DNA of 64,000 nt from Arthrobacter sp. AFG20 (GCF_002892795.1 NZ_PJMC01000003.1:248001-312000); one strand, 5' to 3'; positions 26,882 through 35,342 are shown, counted from the stretch's first letter. The notes: a model not told the origin generated them from the sequence alone. Made by a program: numbers and translations.

Positions 26882-27835
26882 CTAGCCCTTGACGGCGCCG
26901 AGCGTCATGCCGGCGACGATCTTGCGCTGCAAGAGAAGGGTCAGAAGGATGACCGGGATGGAGTAGACGGCGGCCAGCGCCGTCATGGATCCCCAGTCCA
27001 GGCCGAATTGGGTCTGGAAGTTCGCGATCACCACGGGCGTTGTCTGGGAGCGGATCGCCGTCATCAGGAGTGCGAAGAGGAACTCGTTCCAGGAGGCCAG
27101 GAAGGCGAAGATCGCGGTGACGGCGATGCCGCCGGAGACCACCGGGATCACCACCCGCCACAGGGCCCCGAGCCTGCTGCACCCATCCACAGTGGCAGCT
27201 TCCTCCAGGTCTTTCGGCACCGCTTCGAAGAAGCTGGACATCAGCCAGATCGAGAGCGGCAACGAGATGGTGGTGTGGGCGATGGACAGAGCGATGGGAG
27301 TGTCCGAAAGGCCAACCGCTGCCATCATCGAAGCCAGCGGAATACCGATCGCCACTGGCGGCACCATGCGGGTAACCAGGGCGGCCATGATGAAGATCCT
27401 GCCGCTGAGGGTTTGATACCGGGTGATGCCGTAGGCCGCCGGTACCGCCAGCACGAGCGAAAGCACGGTGCTGATGATGGCCGTCTGGATGCTGTTGATG
27501 AAGGAGGCGAGGACTCCGTTGCGGCCCAGCGCGTTGGCATAGTTCTCCAGCGTCCATTCCCGGGGCAGGATGGTCGGCGGTACCGCGATAGTGTCAATCG
27601 GGGTCTTGAAGGATGTGAACAGCAGGTACAGGAACGGGAAACCGTAGAGCACCATCGCTGCCGCGAGGAGAATCCACAGCAGGGTTCGGGTGCTCCGGCG
27701 GCCTGCTTCCAGCCCTTCCCGGTTAACGCCCCGGCGCCGGCGGCTGCTCCCCCGTGCGGTGGTTTGCAGGACAGGCTGGGCAGCCGTGGCAACTGCGTTC
27801 CCGTGGTCGGGCTTGGTTCGTTCGGCGACGCGCAT
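26882..27835 (-). CDS. Carbohydrate ABC transporter permease (MalG type)
   Basis: A 317-residue permease with about six membrane helices. The EAA loop, which docks to the ATPase, is seen as EAATVDGCSRLGALWRVVIP. An Arg-rich N-terminal extension precedes the first helix. The start overlaps the stop of the partner permease (TGATG). It is the second half of the channel for the sugar bound by the lipoprotein at 28790-30070. No ATPase gene is present, so a shared MsiK-like ATPase elsewhere must power it. Confidence 0.93.
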   Translation of the reverse strand: MRVAERTKPDHGNAVATAAQPVLQTTARGSSRRRRGVNREGLEAGRRSTRTLLWILLAAAMVLYGFPFLYLLFTSFKTPIDTIAVPPTILPREWTLENYANALGRNGVLASFINSIQTAIISTVLSLVLAVPAAYGITRYQTLSGRIFIMAALVTRMVPPVAIGIPLASMMAAVGLSDTPIALSIAHTTISLPLSIWLMSSFFEAVPKDLEEAATVDGCSRLGALWRVVIPVVSGGIAVTAIFAFLASWNEFLFALLMTAIRSQTTPVVIANFQTQFGLDWGSMTALAAVYSIPVILLTLLLQRKIVAGMTLGAVKG

Positions 27836-28722
27836 CAGTTGTCCTTTCCTGGCCGCCAGATGGTTGACACCGCGACGAACGCGACGGCGAGCATGGCCAG
27901 CAGATAGAGGGTGCCCATGGCGCTTGCCAGTCCGGGGTCACCAAAGCGAATCATCGTCCGGTAGATCAGCAGGCTCATGGTTTCCGATGCGGATTGTGGG
28001 CCGCCGTTGGTTTGGATGAGGATTGTGTCGAAGGCCCGGGCCGCGTCGATTCCGCGGACCACCAGCGCGACGGCGATGACCGGCCGCAGGAGGGGCAGAA
28101 TGATGCGGAACAGCATCGCTGGGGCGCGTGCGCCGTCCAGGCGTGCTGCCTCGATCAGGTCCCCGGGGATGTTCTGCAGCCCGGCGAAGAGCACCAGGCA
28201 CATGAATGAAGTAGTTAGCCAGATGTCCGGAATGGCGACCGAGTAGAGAACGATGTTCGGATCTGAGAGCCAGCCGATCTGGTTGGGGTTGGACAGGATG
28301 CCGGCCTGGTGCAGGAGGGTTCCGATGAGTCCGAAGTTGTCGATCATCAGGAACTTCCAGAGGAGGCCTGCCACGATCGGGGCGATCATCAGTGGGTACA
28401 TGAACACGGTCCGCCAGATTTGGGAGCTGCGCCCAAGGGTGGTGAACAGCAACGCCATGCCCAGGCCGAGGGCGAATTCGAGGGTGACCACCACCAGGGT
28501 GTAGGCCAGGGTCCGCCAGCCGGCACCCGTGAAGGCTTCGGAGGCGAAGGCCCGGAAGTAGTTATCGAGACCCACGAAGTCGCGGGGACCGCCCGCAATC
28601 GGTGAAATCTTGAAGAAGCTGTCCGCCACGAGGCGGAACAGCGGAAAGGCGACAAACACTGCCAGGAACAGGGCCGCTGGTGTCATCAGGAACAATGCGA
28701 AGCGGCGATCGGAGATACGCAC
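27835..28722 (-). CDS. Carbohydrate ABC transporter permease (MalF type)
   Basis: About 295 residues if translation starts at the GTG at 28722 (GGAAGAG upstream); a GTG at 28767 is an alternative without a good ribosome binding site. Six helices, starting with FALFLMTPAALFLAVFVAF, and the EAA loop in LIEAARLDGARAPAMLFRIILP. It pairs with the next permease. It is separated from the binding-protein gene by about 70 bp and overlaps the other permease by one base. Confidence 0.92.
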   Translation of the reverse strand: MRISDRRFALFLMTPAALFLAVFVAFPLFRLVADSFFKISPIAGGPRDFVGLDNYFRAFASEAFTGAGWRTLAYTLVVVTLEFALGLGMALLFTTLGRSSQIWRTVFMYPLMIAPIVAGLLWKFLMIDNFGLIGTLLHQAGILSNPNQIGWLSDPNIVLYSVAIPDIWLTTSFMCLVLFAGLQNIPGDLIEAARLDGARAPAMLFRIILPLLRPVIAVALVVRGIDAARAFDTILIQTNGGPQSASETMSLLIYRTMIRFGDPGLASAMGTLYLLAMLAVAFVAVSTIWRPGKDN

Positions 28723-28789
28723 GGTTTTCTCTTCCGCTGGTTGGGGACCGTGGCCGGCACCGGTCACTCAGGTGCCGGCCACGGGGGTC

Positions 28790-30070
28790 TTACTTGAGGA
28801 GGTCCTCGATCTGCTTCTTGGCGTCAGCGAGGAGGGTGGCGGAGTCACCGCCGGCTACGGCCTTCTGCAGCATGGGAACCAGTACCGTGTCCACGATCTG
28901 CTGCCACTTCTCGGTACCCGGGCGGGTGGCGGTGGCCGTGCCGTTGAGGGTTTCGATCAGCGGCTTGAAGCTCTCATAGCCGGGCTTGTCCTGGTACTTC
29001 TCGAAGGCGGAGATGCGGGAAGCCAGGCCCAGGCTGGATTCGATGCCCTTGTCGTTGTAGTCATAGGCGCACTTGACGAACTTCTTGGCGGCATCCGTGT
29101 TCTTGGTGGCCTTGGGCACGGTGAGGTACCAGGGCCCAGGAACGGCACCGACGCCGGCGGATCCAGCGATCATGGGAGCTGCTCCAACCTTGCCGGCGAC
29201 TGGTGAATCCTTGGGGATCTGCCGGTAAGCGTGGGCCCAGAAACGGGTCATCGCGGTCTTGCCCTGGTTGAAGAGGTTTTGGGCTGCGGCCCAGTCCACC
29301 TGCGCGGCACCGGACGGAGCGGACTTGGCAAGGCCGACGTAGAAGTCCAGGGCCTCCTTGTGGGCGGCATTGTCGATGACAACCTTGTCCCCGTCCAGGA
29401 CCATCGGTGAGCCGGCCTGCAGGACGTGGGCCAGCCATTCTGTTTCCACCCCGCCCTTGACGTCCGTTCCGTACATGCCGTCCTTGGTGAAGAACTCGGA
29501 GATGTCCTGGTACTGCTTCCACGTGGTGGGGGCAGCGAGGTCGTAGCCATACTTGGTCTTGAAGTCCGCCTTGTTCTTGGCGTCCTCAAACAGGTCCTTG
29601 CGATACAGGATGATCTCGGCGTTGGTCCAGGCGGGCAGGCCGATAAAGTGCCCGTCCACGTTCGCTTCCTTGACGAGCGCAGGGAAGATGTCCTTCTTCG
29701 CCTCGTCGGTGAAGAGCTCGTCAATGGGCTGAACCGCGTCCTTGAAGCTGGGCAGCCAGACGGAGTCAAGGGCGGCCACGTCGAAGGAGACGTTGCCGGA
29801 GGAGAACTCGCTGGAGAGCCGGTTGAACATGCCGTCGTAAGGCAGCTCGACGAAGTTGGCGCTAATGCCTGTTTCTTTCTTGCACTGTTCGGCGACCCCC
29901 GTCAGTTCGGCATGGCCACCGGCCTCGACGAGGACGTTGACTGTGCTGGTGCCGGCGCTACCCGATGTTGCCGCGGGGCCCCCCGCCCCGCAGGCTGTTG
30001 CTGCCAGAAGCACCGCGGTGGACAGCCCGCCAATGGCAGTGATCCGGGAAATCGTGGTTCGAGAGGACAT
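28790..30070 (-). CDS. ABC sugar-binding lipoprotein
   Basis: A 426-residue family 1 extracellular solute-binding protein. The signal peptide has hydrophobic GGLSTAVLLAAT and a lipobox ending in ATAC. The mature part has the usual two-lobe pattern (GISANFVELPYDGMFNRLSSE, FIGLPAWTNAEIILYRKDLF, GKTAMTRFWAHA). It is the first gene of the operon behind a LacI-controlled promoter. The substrate is inferred to be difructose anhydride or short inulin oligosaccharides. Confidence 0.92.
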   Translation of the reverse strand: MSSRTTISRITAIGGLSTAVLLAATACGAGGPAATSGSAGTSTVNVLVEAGGHAELTGVAEQCKKETGISANFVELPYDGMFNRLSSEFSSGNVSFDVAALDSVWLPSFKDAVQPIDELFTDEAKKDIFPALVKEANVDGHFIGLPAWTNAEIILYRKDLFEDAKNKADFKTKYGYDLAAPTTWKQYQDISEFFTKDGMYGTDVKGGVETEWLAHVLQAGSPMVLDGDKVVIDNAAHKEALDFYVGLAKSAPSGAAQVDWAAAQNLFNQGKTAMTRFWAHAYRQIPKDSPVAGKVGAAPMIAGSAGVGAVPGPWYLTVPKATKNTDAAKKFVKCAYDYNDKGIESSLGLASRISAFEKYQDKPGYESFKPLIETLNGTATATRPGTEKWQQIVDTVLVPMLQKAVAGGDSATLLADAKKQIEDLLK

Positions 30071-30141
30071 CGCTGTCGACTCCCTTTCTTTTGAACGGAA
30101 TCTACGGGTTTGTGGGGATTAGAAATCTTTCAAGCCGGTGA

Positions 30142-30201
30142 AAAATCGTTTTGCCAAATCGACTTGGCAACACAATAGATGCGTCGGCGGAAATGTGTCA
30201 A
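30142..30201 (-). promoter_or_regulatory. Promoter and double LacI-type operator of the DFA operon
   Basis: On the minus strand TTGACA (30201-30196), 18 bp, TATTGT (30177-30172). Immediately downstream are two 12-bp operator-like elements, CAAATCGACTTG read at 30155-30166 and AAAATCGTTTTG at 30142-30153, whose CpG centres are 13 bp apart. Both have the central CG of LacI-family operators. They cover the expected transcription start, so binding would block initiation. Confidence 0.7.
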
Positions 30202-30228
30202 GCGTCACTTGAGAGTTTTCCAAACCCC

Positions 30229-30287
30229 TTGACCACACCATGACAGTCGCCTTACAGTAAGAAAGCGCGGGGTGACAAATCGTTTTG
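30229..30287 (+). promoter_or_regulatory. Divergent promoter with a third LacI-type operator
   Basis: On the plus strand TTGACC (30229-30234), 18 bp, TACAGT (30253-30258), followed by CAAATCGTTTTG at 30276-30287. The geometry mirrors the minus-strand promoter. No intact gene follows; only a short stub at 30416-30502 remains. Confidence 0.55.
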
Positions 30288-30415
30288 GCGACCGCTACGG
30301 CGTCGTCTTTGCGCGTCCGGGAGTCCATCTCGGCGTTCGGCACCCTTTCCCGACCTTCCCGGGCCCCGGCGGGGGAACCTCGCTCCCTCTCGTCACCAAT
30401 CAAAAAGGAAACCAG

Positions 30416-30502
30416 ATGAACTCATCCCGGATATCAGCAGCCGGAGCGTGCCTCGGGCCTTCGCGCGGTGCCCCAGCTCCGGCGTCGAGCTCTGATCCGT
30501 GA
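30416..30502 (+). pseudogene. Stub of a lost gene divergent from the DFA operon
   Basis: ATG 30416, preceded by AAAAAGGAAA, opens 28 codons (MNSSRISAAGACLG...) and then stops. The leader is well formed and lies behind an operator-bearing promoter, but the body is missing and the minus-strand cupin gene begins 44 bp later. The N-terminus has weak signal-peptide character. It is probably the 5' end of a gene lost by deletion. Confidence 0.4.
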
Positions 30503-30545
30503 GCCGGTTGACGTTCCTTGAGGGCTATGTGGGCTTCGGTAAACC

Positions 30546-31082
30546 TCAACTCTGCAGCGGAGCCTCGCCGTCCATTTCCATGGGACGGGCCAGGCCGAAT
30601 CGATCAATAAGCCGAGGCAGGGATTCGAAGTCCATTTGCAGCCCGTACTTTACGTTGGCTCTCGCCATGCCTTCCAGGTCAGGTGGGGCGTTGTCCGGAA
30701 AGAAGGGTGCGATCTCTTGGAAGTATTGCTCGAAACCCGCAGGTGAGATGAGCTCCAGAACCTGCGCCGGTTCCTCGTCGGCATTCCAGAAGGTATGCCA
30801 CTGGTCCCTGGGTTTTCGGACCAGTTCACCTGGGCCAGCATGAAAGACATTCTCGCCCAGAAGGAAACCAACACGTCCCTTGGTAACGACCGTGAACTCG
30901 TCTTCGCGGCTGTGCATATGCAGCGGTGCTGCCAGTTCCTTCGGCGCCAGCAGGTGTTCGACGACGGAGAATCCTCCTTCCGTTGCTCCTGCTTCGAGTA
31001 TTGTCCGGGCAGTCATGGCGTCACCGAAACGGACCGTGGGACCAATGTCGGCGCCGACGGGTCCGAATTTATCTGGGCTCAT
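30546..31082 (-). CDS. Cupin-domain protein
   Basis: About 178 residues from ATG 31082; longer starts are open up to 31226 but lack coding character. One cupin domain: motif 1 in APLHMHSREDEFTVVTKGRVGFLLG and motif 2 in PGELVRKPRDQWHTFWN, giving metal-binding His/His/Glu/His. The C-terminal 60 residues (FEQYFQEIAPFFPD...) are typical of actinobacterial cupins of unknown function. No clear link to the neighbouring sugar operon. Confidence 0.8.
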   Translation of the reverse strand: MSPDKFGPVGADIGPTVRFGDAMTARTILEAGATEGGFSVVEHLLAPKELAAPLHMHSREDEFTVVTKGRVGFLLGENVFHAGPGELVRKPRDQWHTFWNADEEPAQVLELISPAGFEQYFQEIAPFFPDNAPPDLEGMARANVKYGLQMDFESLPRLIDRFGLARPMEMDGEAPLQS

Positions 31083-31299
31083 GGAGCAATGGTCCGCCTG
31101 GCCGGGCACTTCAACCAACGGTAAAGATAGATGCACGGCCAACAGTGGCAGGGAGTCGTCGAACGTCGTCGCCCGCGGGCAACTGTGGATGTACGCGGAG
31201 CCCGGCGAAAGCAAACTGATCGACACGGAAGTTTAGATCAGCAGGTCCGAATGGGCATCCGTCGGAACCACATCATCGGAGCCTCAGGGGCAACCTGGC

Positions 31300-31467
31300 G
31301 GCCTCGACATACCGTCCCTCGCCAGCACGAACGCTAACGCCGACAAGGCCTTTCGGGCGCACCAGGCGGCCCAGGTCGACGCCATGCTCGCCGCTGACAC
31401 GCATAATCCGATTCGAACCTATTCGGCGAGTCATGATCCGATGCGGGGCTTAAACGTGACCGGATGA
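31300..31467 (+). pseudogene. 3' fragment of the duplicated 108-aa gene
   Basis: In frame it reads LDIPSLASTNANADKAF and continues to MRGLNVTG and a stop, almost the same as the C-terminus of the protein at 20613-20939. The upstream half is missing or strongly diverged, so it is not an intact gene. Confidence 0.7.
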
Positions 31468-31699
31468 CTTATCTGCGGCCGGCACGGTGTCCTGCTTCAG
31501 ATACGATCCAGAGGTTCCATCGGCGCTGCCCGTGTCCTGGGCGCGGCACCGCCTCACGGTCCGGATACGGGAACAACTGCGCACTGGTAGGCGTTGCAGC
31601 CTCGTCAGAAAAGCACATCAACGAAAACATCAGAAATGAGAATCACCTAAGTGGCAGCCGATTACGACGAAGTCCGTTCCGACGTCAAAGAATCCCAGG
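31300..31699 (+). repeat. Copy B of the ~400-bp inverted duplication
   Basis: Matches the reverse complement of 20384-20780, with small substitutions and an indel near 31530-31550. It includes the end of the 108-aa gene, the noncoding leader with CATCAACGAAAACATCAG, and the first 16 codons of DUF4193. Identity stops abruptly after AATCCCAG at both loci. 31083-31889 contains no intact gene. Confidence 0.85.
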
Positions 31700-31767
31700 G
31701 CTCATGGGGCTTCAGGCCGTCAGCCAGGCAGGGACTGGGCCGCTGCGTGGCCCACTACTCCCCCTAG
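31651..31767 (+). pseudogene. Truncated DUF4193 copy
   Basis: Starts with the same GTG and MAADYDEVRSDVKESQ as the gene at 20130-20432, then departs into unrelated sequence and stops after 38 codons. The zinc-ribbon part is absent. Confidence 0.75.
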
Positions 31768-31889
31768 GTTGACGAAGCGCCGGCTATCGGCGAAGAGGCG
31801 TGTCCCGGGACTTTCGGACGCCCCCCGATCGTGAGGCCCCGGCGCCGGATCTGGAGGGGAACGAGTGTCCGCAGCTACCGGTGTTGGGA

Positions 31890-32486
31890 TCAGCGGAGCA
31901 TCAGGTTGATGCCGAGGACGAGCATCAGCATGCCTGTGGTTAGGTCTACTGCGGGCCACGTGCGCGTGCTGCTGAGCGGGCCCGAGAGTGCACGCGCCCC
32001 GTACGCCAGGGCGGGGAACCAGATGGCGCTGCCCATCACGGCCCCTGCCGCGAAGATCCACCGGCCATCGGATCCGTGCTGGTTGGCGAGGCCGCCCAGC
32101 AGTACCAGGGTGTCGAGGTAGACATGGGGATTCAGGTAGGTCACGGCCAGGGTCGTGCACACCACTGATCCCCGGGACCGCGGGGCCTCGGCGCTCAAGA
32201 ATGAAGGTTTCAGCGCAGCCGCGAAAGACCGCGCTGCCCACCACATCAAATAAGCGGTCCCGCCCCACTTCAGCACGGTCAATGCTGCCGGGAACCCGGA
32301 CACCAATGCCCCTATCCCGAAGGTGCCACCCAGGATGAGGATTGCGTCGCTGGCAACGCAGAGTGTCACCACCACGCCCATATGCTCGCGGCGGATACCT
32401 TGACGCAGCACGAACGCGTTTTGTGCTCCGACAGCGACGATCATAGCCAGTCCGGTCGTCAGCCCTGCACTCCAGATGCTCCACAT
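31890..32486 (-). CDS. LysE/ArgO-family amino acid exporter
   Basis: About 198 residues; ATG 32486 has AAGGAG eight bases upstream. Six membrane helices with the family signature near the N-terminus, AVGAQNAFVLRQGIRREH, and the helix TYLNPHVYLDTLVLLGG. LysE/ArgO proteins export basic amino acids. It is divergent from a LuxR-type gene and not from the usual LysG/ArgP regulator, which is notable. Confidence 0.9.
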   Translation of the reverse strand: MWSIWSAGLTTGLAMIVAVGAQNAFVLRQGIRREHMGVVVTLCVASDAILILGGTFGIGALVSGFPAALTVLKWGGTAYLMWWAARSFAAALKPSFLSAEAPRSRGSVVCTTLAVTYLNPHVYLDTLVLLGGLANQHGSDGRWIFAAGAVMGSAIWFPALAYGARALSGPLSSTRTWPAVDLTTGMLMLVLGINLMLR

Positions 32487-32741
32487 GGTCGGGACTCCTT
32501 GCACCACGGGATTAGCTCGGCACTGATGTTGGCGGCATTCCCCGGCCAGGACTTCCGGCTACTTCCCGCCGATATTTATCGGCTCCGTTGCCAGCGTCCT
32601 CTTTTTCACCCCAGCTTGATCGGATGGGGTTCTTTTAGAGTAGGGAAGCTACAACGCAAGGGGCATACGTACTTTTACGTACGGGGACCGGGTCAAAATT
32701 CTTCCGTGGACAGCTTCAGCCACCGTTTCTACACTTGCCAG

Positions 32742-33548
32742 ATGAGCCGGACAGAACAGCTCTACAGAACGTGGTTGGAACTTGCCGGGAGCATCCTCGA
32801 CCAACGCTGCGACAAAATGAAGCTTCCGTGGTCCGATATTGCAGATCTCCTGATTCAGTCATTCGATGCAGGATGCTGCAGTTGGAGCTGCGTCGACCTC
32901 CGCTGGGTAGACCACATGAAGGGATGCTGGCCCAAAGATTACCTGCCGAGCGAGCCACCGGGTGACCGCCCACCCGACGCAAGCTGGCAACCCCTACTGC
33001 GGTGGTACGCCCTGACAGGAGAAACCGCACCACAGACTATAGGACGCATTCCTCCTGAAGTCATTGATGCCGGGGCTTCGGCTGTTTGGAATGAGTTCGC
33101 CGACCCCATGGGCATCCGCTCACAAATCTCGATCCCACTTAATATGGGCGGCACTGGCCATCATGCGTTTGTCATCTCGAGACCAGATCAGGACTTTGGG
33201 GATGACGGCATCGCATTTGCACGGCTGCTGCAGCCACTCCTGGACGCATTCTTTGCCCAATACACGACTGCACTGCATGACAATCGCACGTCCAATGCCG
33301 CCACGTCCGCCGAACTTACGGTTCGTGAGATGGCAGTGCTCAATCTCTTGGGAAGGGGCATGACCGCGAGTTCAATCGGGCACCGCTTGGCGATTTCGCC
33401 AAGAACTGTGCAGAAACACCTCGAGCACGTCTACCGAAAACTGGATGTTGCCGACCGCCTTATGGCCGTGCAGACTGTGTTCGGCGGAGCCACCGCGCAA
33501 TGCTCATGCCGCGAACTCAATGATGGATGTTGTGAATCGACTGGCTAA
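32742..33548 (+). CDS. LuxR-type transcriptional regulator
   Basis: About 268 residues from ATG 32742; earlier in-frame starts exist but run into the LysE promoter region. The N-terminal 190 residues are of no recognised sensor type. The C-terminus has a complete LuxR helix-turn-helix: LTVREMAVLNLLGRGMTASS, then ISPRTVQKHLEHVYRKLDV. The last 16 residues (Cys-rich) look unrelated and end where the degenerate IS110 begins, so the original C-terminus may have been replaced. Confidence 0.82.
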   Translation: MSRTEQLYRTWLELAGSILDQRCDKMKLPWSDIADLLIQSFDAGCCSWSCVDLRWVDHMKGCWPKDYLPSEPPGDRPPDASWQPLLRWYALTGETAPQTIGRIPPEVIDAGASAVWNEFADPMGIRSQISIPLNMGGTGHHAFVISRPDQDFGDDGIAFARLLQPLLDAFFAQYTTALHDNRTSNAATSAELTVREMAVLNLLGRGMTASSIGHRLAISPRTVQKHLEHVYRKLDVADRLMAVQTVFGGATAQCSCRELNDGCCESTG

Positions 33549-34684
33549 AAGACTCGGACGTGGGAAGCGTTGAGGGTCACACGGGAATAGGAGTAGCTGC
33601 GACAACTCCCGGCTGGTGCCCGTTTTGGCCGCTTCCATCGAATCGACGCAGACTCACTACACTGACGCGTGGGTGGTGAGGTCATTTTTGATCGGGACAC
33701 GGCCAGCGCCGCGATTTCCAGGGCGGCTTTGAGGTAGTGGTTGCCGGGTCGGGTTTGGGTGGACTTGATTCGTCCAGCGGACTCGTTCTGGCTCGGACAC
33801 ACTCCCGCCCACGATGCCAGGTGACCCGCGGTGTCAAAGACGTTCATGTCCACGCCGGCTTCGGCGATGATGACGTTAGCGACATTCTTCGATATCCCGG
33901 GGACGGTCATCAGCAGCTCCCGGGCTAAAGAAAAAGGTTCCATCACCTTGTCGATGCGGGTGTCGAGGGCCGCGAGGGTCGCCTCGATCTGATCGATGCG
34001 GTTCAGATGCAGCTGCACCATGAAGGCGTGGTGGTCGGTGAAGCGGCCGGTGAGGGCTTCGACCAGCACCGCGGATTTGCGGCCCATCGAGGCGTGCGCC
34101 AGCGAAGCCAAGGCCCGCGGGTCACGCTCTCCGGATACGAGAGCATCGAGGATGCTGCGGGCGGATTGCGTGCCCAGCGTGCTTACCACCGAGGACAATT
34201 TGATGCCAGAGTCCTCCAGCCCTTTTTCCAGTCGTGAGTATTCTCGGGTGCGCTCATGGGTCAGGTTCGACCGCGTGCGGGTCAAATCCCGCAACTGGCG
34301 AATCGGCTCGGGCGGCACGAAACTGGCCGCCCGCAACAGATTGTGGGCGGCGAGCTCCGCCAGCCACGTCGCGTCTGAAACATCCGACTTCCTCCCTGGG
34401 ATATTCCGCGCAGCCTTCGCATTAACCAGTTGCACATTCAGCGACTCCGCCAGCAGGAAGTAAAACGGTTTCCAGTAATCACCAGTAGCCTCCATCACCA
34501 CCACCGTCACAGCAGCTGCTTCCAGATCACGGCGCAGCCGCACAATCTCGTTCATCGTCGCGCCATATGTGGTCACTGTCCTACTGGACGTTCCTGCCCG
34601 CGCTCCTGGTATCCGGATGCAAACCTTCGCATCGCGTTTGGAGATATCCATTCCTGCAGCGCGCTCGTGCACGATATCCATCAT
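33545..34684 (-). CDS. IS110-family transposase with degenerate C-terminus
   Basis: A 379-residue DEDD transposase: GMDISKRDAKVCI, VVMEATGDYW and KSDVSDATWLAELAAHNLL carry the RuvC-like acidic residues, and the C-terminal Tnp domain has TVPGISKNVANVIIAEAG and CPSQNESAGRIKS with the serine region. After ALAVSRSK the usual C-terminal tail is replaced by a short Arg/Ser-rich sequence that fits several frames, so the 3' end appears eroded by deletion and frameshift. It may be inactive. Confidence 0.85.
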   Translation of the reverse strand: MMDIVHERAAGMDISKRDAKVCIRIPGARAGTSSRTVTTYGATMNEIVRLRRDLEAAAVTVVVMEATGDYWKPFYFLLAESLNVQLVNAKAARNIPGRKSDVSDATWLAELAAHNLLRAASFVPPEPIRQLRDLTRTRSNLTHERTREYSRLEKGLEDSGIKLSSVVSTLGTQSARSILDALVSGERDPRALASLAHASMGRKSAVLVEALTGRFTDHHAFMVQLHLNRIDQIEATLAALDTRIDKVMEPFSLARELLMTVPGISKNVANVIIAEAGVDMNVFDTAGHLASWAGVCPSQNESAGRIKSTQTRPGNHYLKAALEIAALAVSRSKMTSPPTRQCSESASIRWKRPKRAPAGSCRSYSYSRVTLNASHVRVF

Positions 34685-34870
34685 CTGCTCCTTGCATCCG
34701 GGTCCAACAACACCACCGGCAGGCGGTGCCAGATGCCGCGGGAAGGGCGGGGAAAAACATTCAGGAATCTACTAAACGGGCTCATCAGACCAACACTGCT
34801 GGGCTTGCGGCACCAATCCACGGTTCCCGTGGAAGCCCTCCACACCACGCTCATAAACAGGCTCTAAGCG
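34685..34870 (-). ncRNA. Candidate bridge-RNA region of the IS110 element
   Basis: IS110-group elements are known to encode a structured bridge RNA in the noncoding stretch before the transposase. Here that stretch is about 186 nt, contains the hairpin-forming CTTCCACGG/CCGTGGA, and lies directly upstream of the ATG. Only position and length support the call; loops were not identified. Confidence 0.25.
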
Positions 34871-35342
34871 CTAAGACACCTCGGCGTCGACCGCGGCACT
34901 GCCATCATCCGCCGCTACCCAAGCCAGCCACAAGGCCGTTTTCTCAAACCCCCAACGCCGCGAAGCGGCTCCACAGCTCGTAACTAACGATGGATACACC
35001 GATTTCACTGAAGGTTGCGAGACATAGTAACGAGAACGCCCCAGCTGGACGGCAGCCGGGCAGGCTCGCAAAAAATGGATTGCGCAGGCCAGCTACCAAA
35101 TTGCTCAGTGAGACGCCTTGCATCCCAAGGGTTGTGTGACAAATGGAGACGCCGCCGGAGAGCCCTGGCAAGGGCCCAGGGCCGATGGTGTTTCCGGCGT
35201 GCCCTGCGAACATCCGCGTGGAACCCGCTTGCCAATGACATCAATCCATATCCGGCCGAAGTGATGAAACGCCAGATCGAACTACGCGAAACGCACCGAA
35301 CTGTTCCTGCCTGGGTTACTGAACCAACGCAGCGATGACCTG
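34871..35342. other. Stretch without recognisable gene
   Basis: A plus-strand frame at 35015-35338 ends in a plausible segment (PYPAEVMKRQIELRETHR) but its first half is Arg-rich and unconvincing. It may be the tail of a gene destroyed when the IS110 element arrived. Confidence 0.35.

Larger units (their letters stand above)
33545..34870 (-). mobile_element. IS110-group insertion sequence (3' end degenerate)
   Basis: Covers the transposase gene and about 186 bp of noncoding 5' leader. As expected for IS110, no terminal inverted repeats are visible, so the limits are approximate. The element's 3' side abuts the LuxR gene stop, suggesting insertion into or loss of sequence behind that gene. 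Confidence 0.65.
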
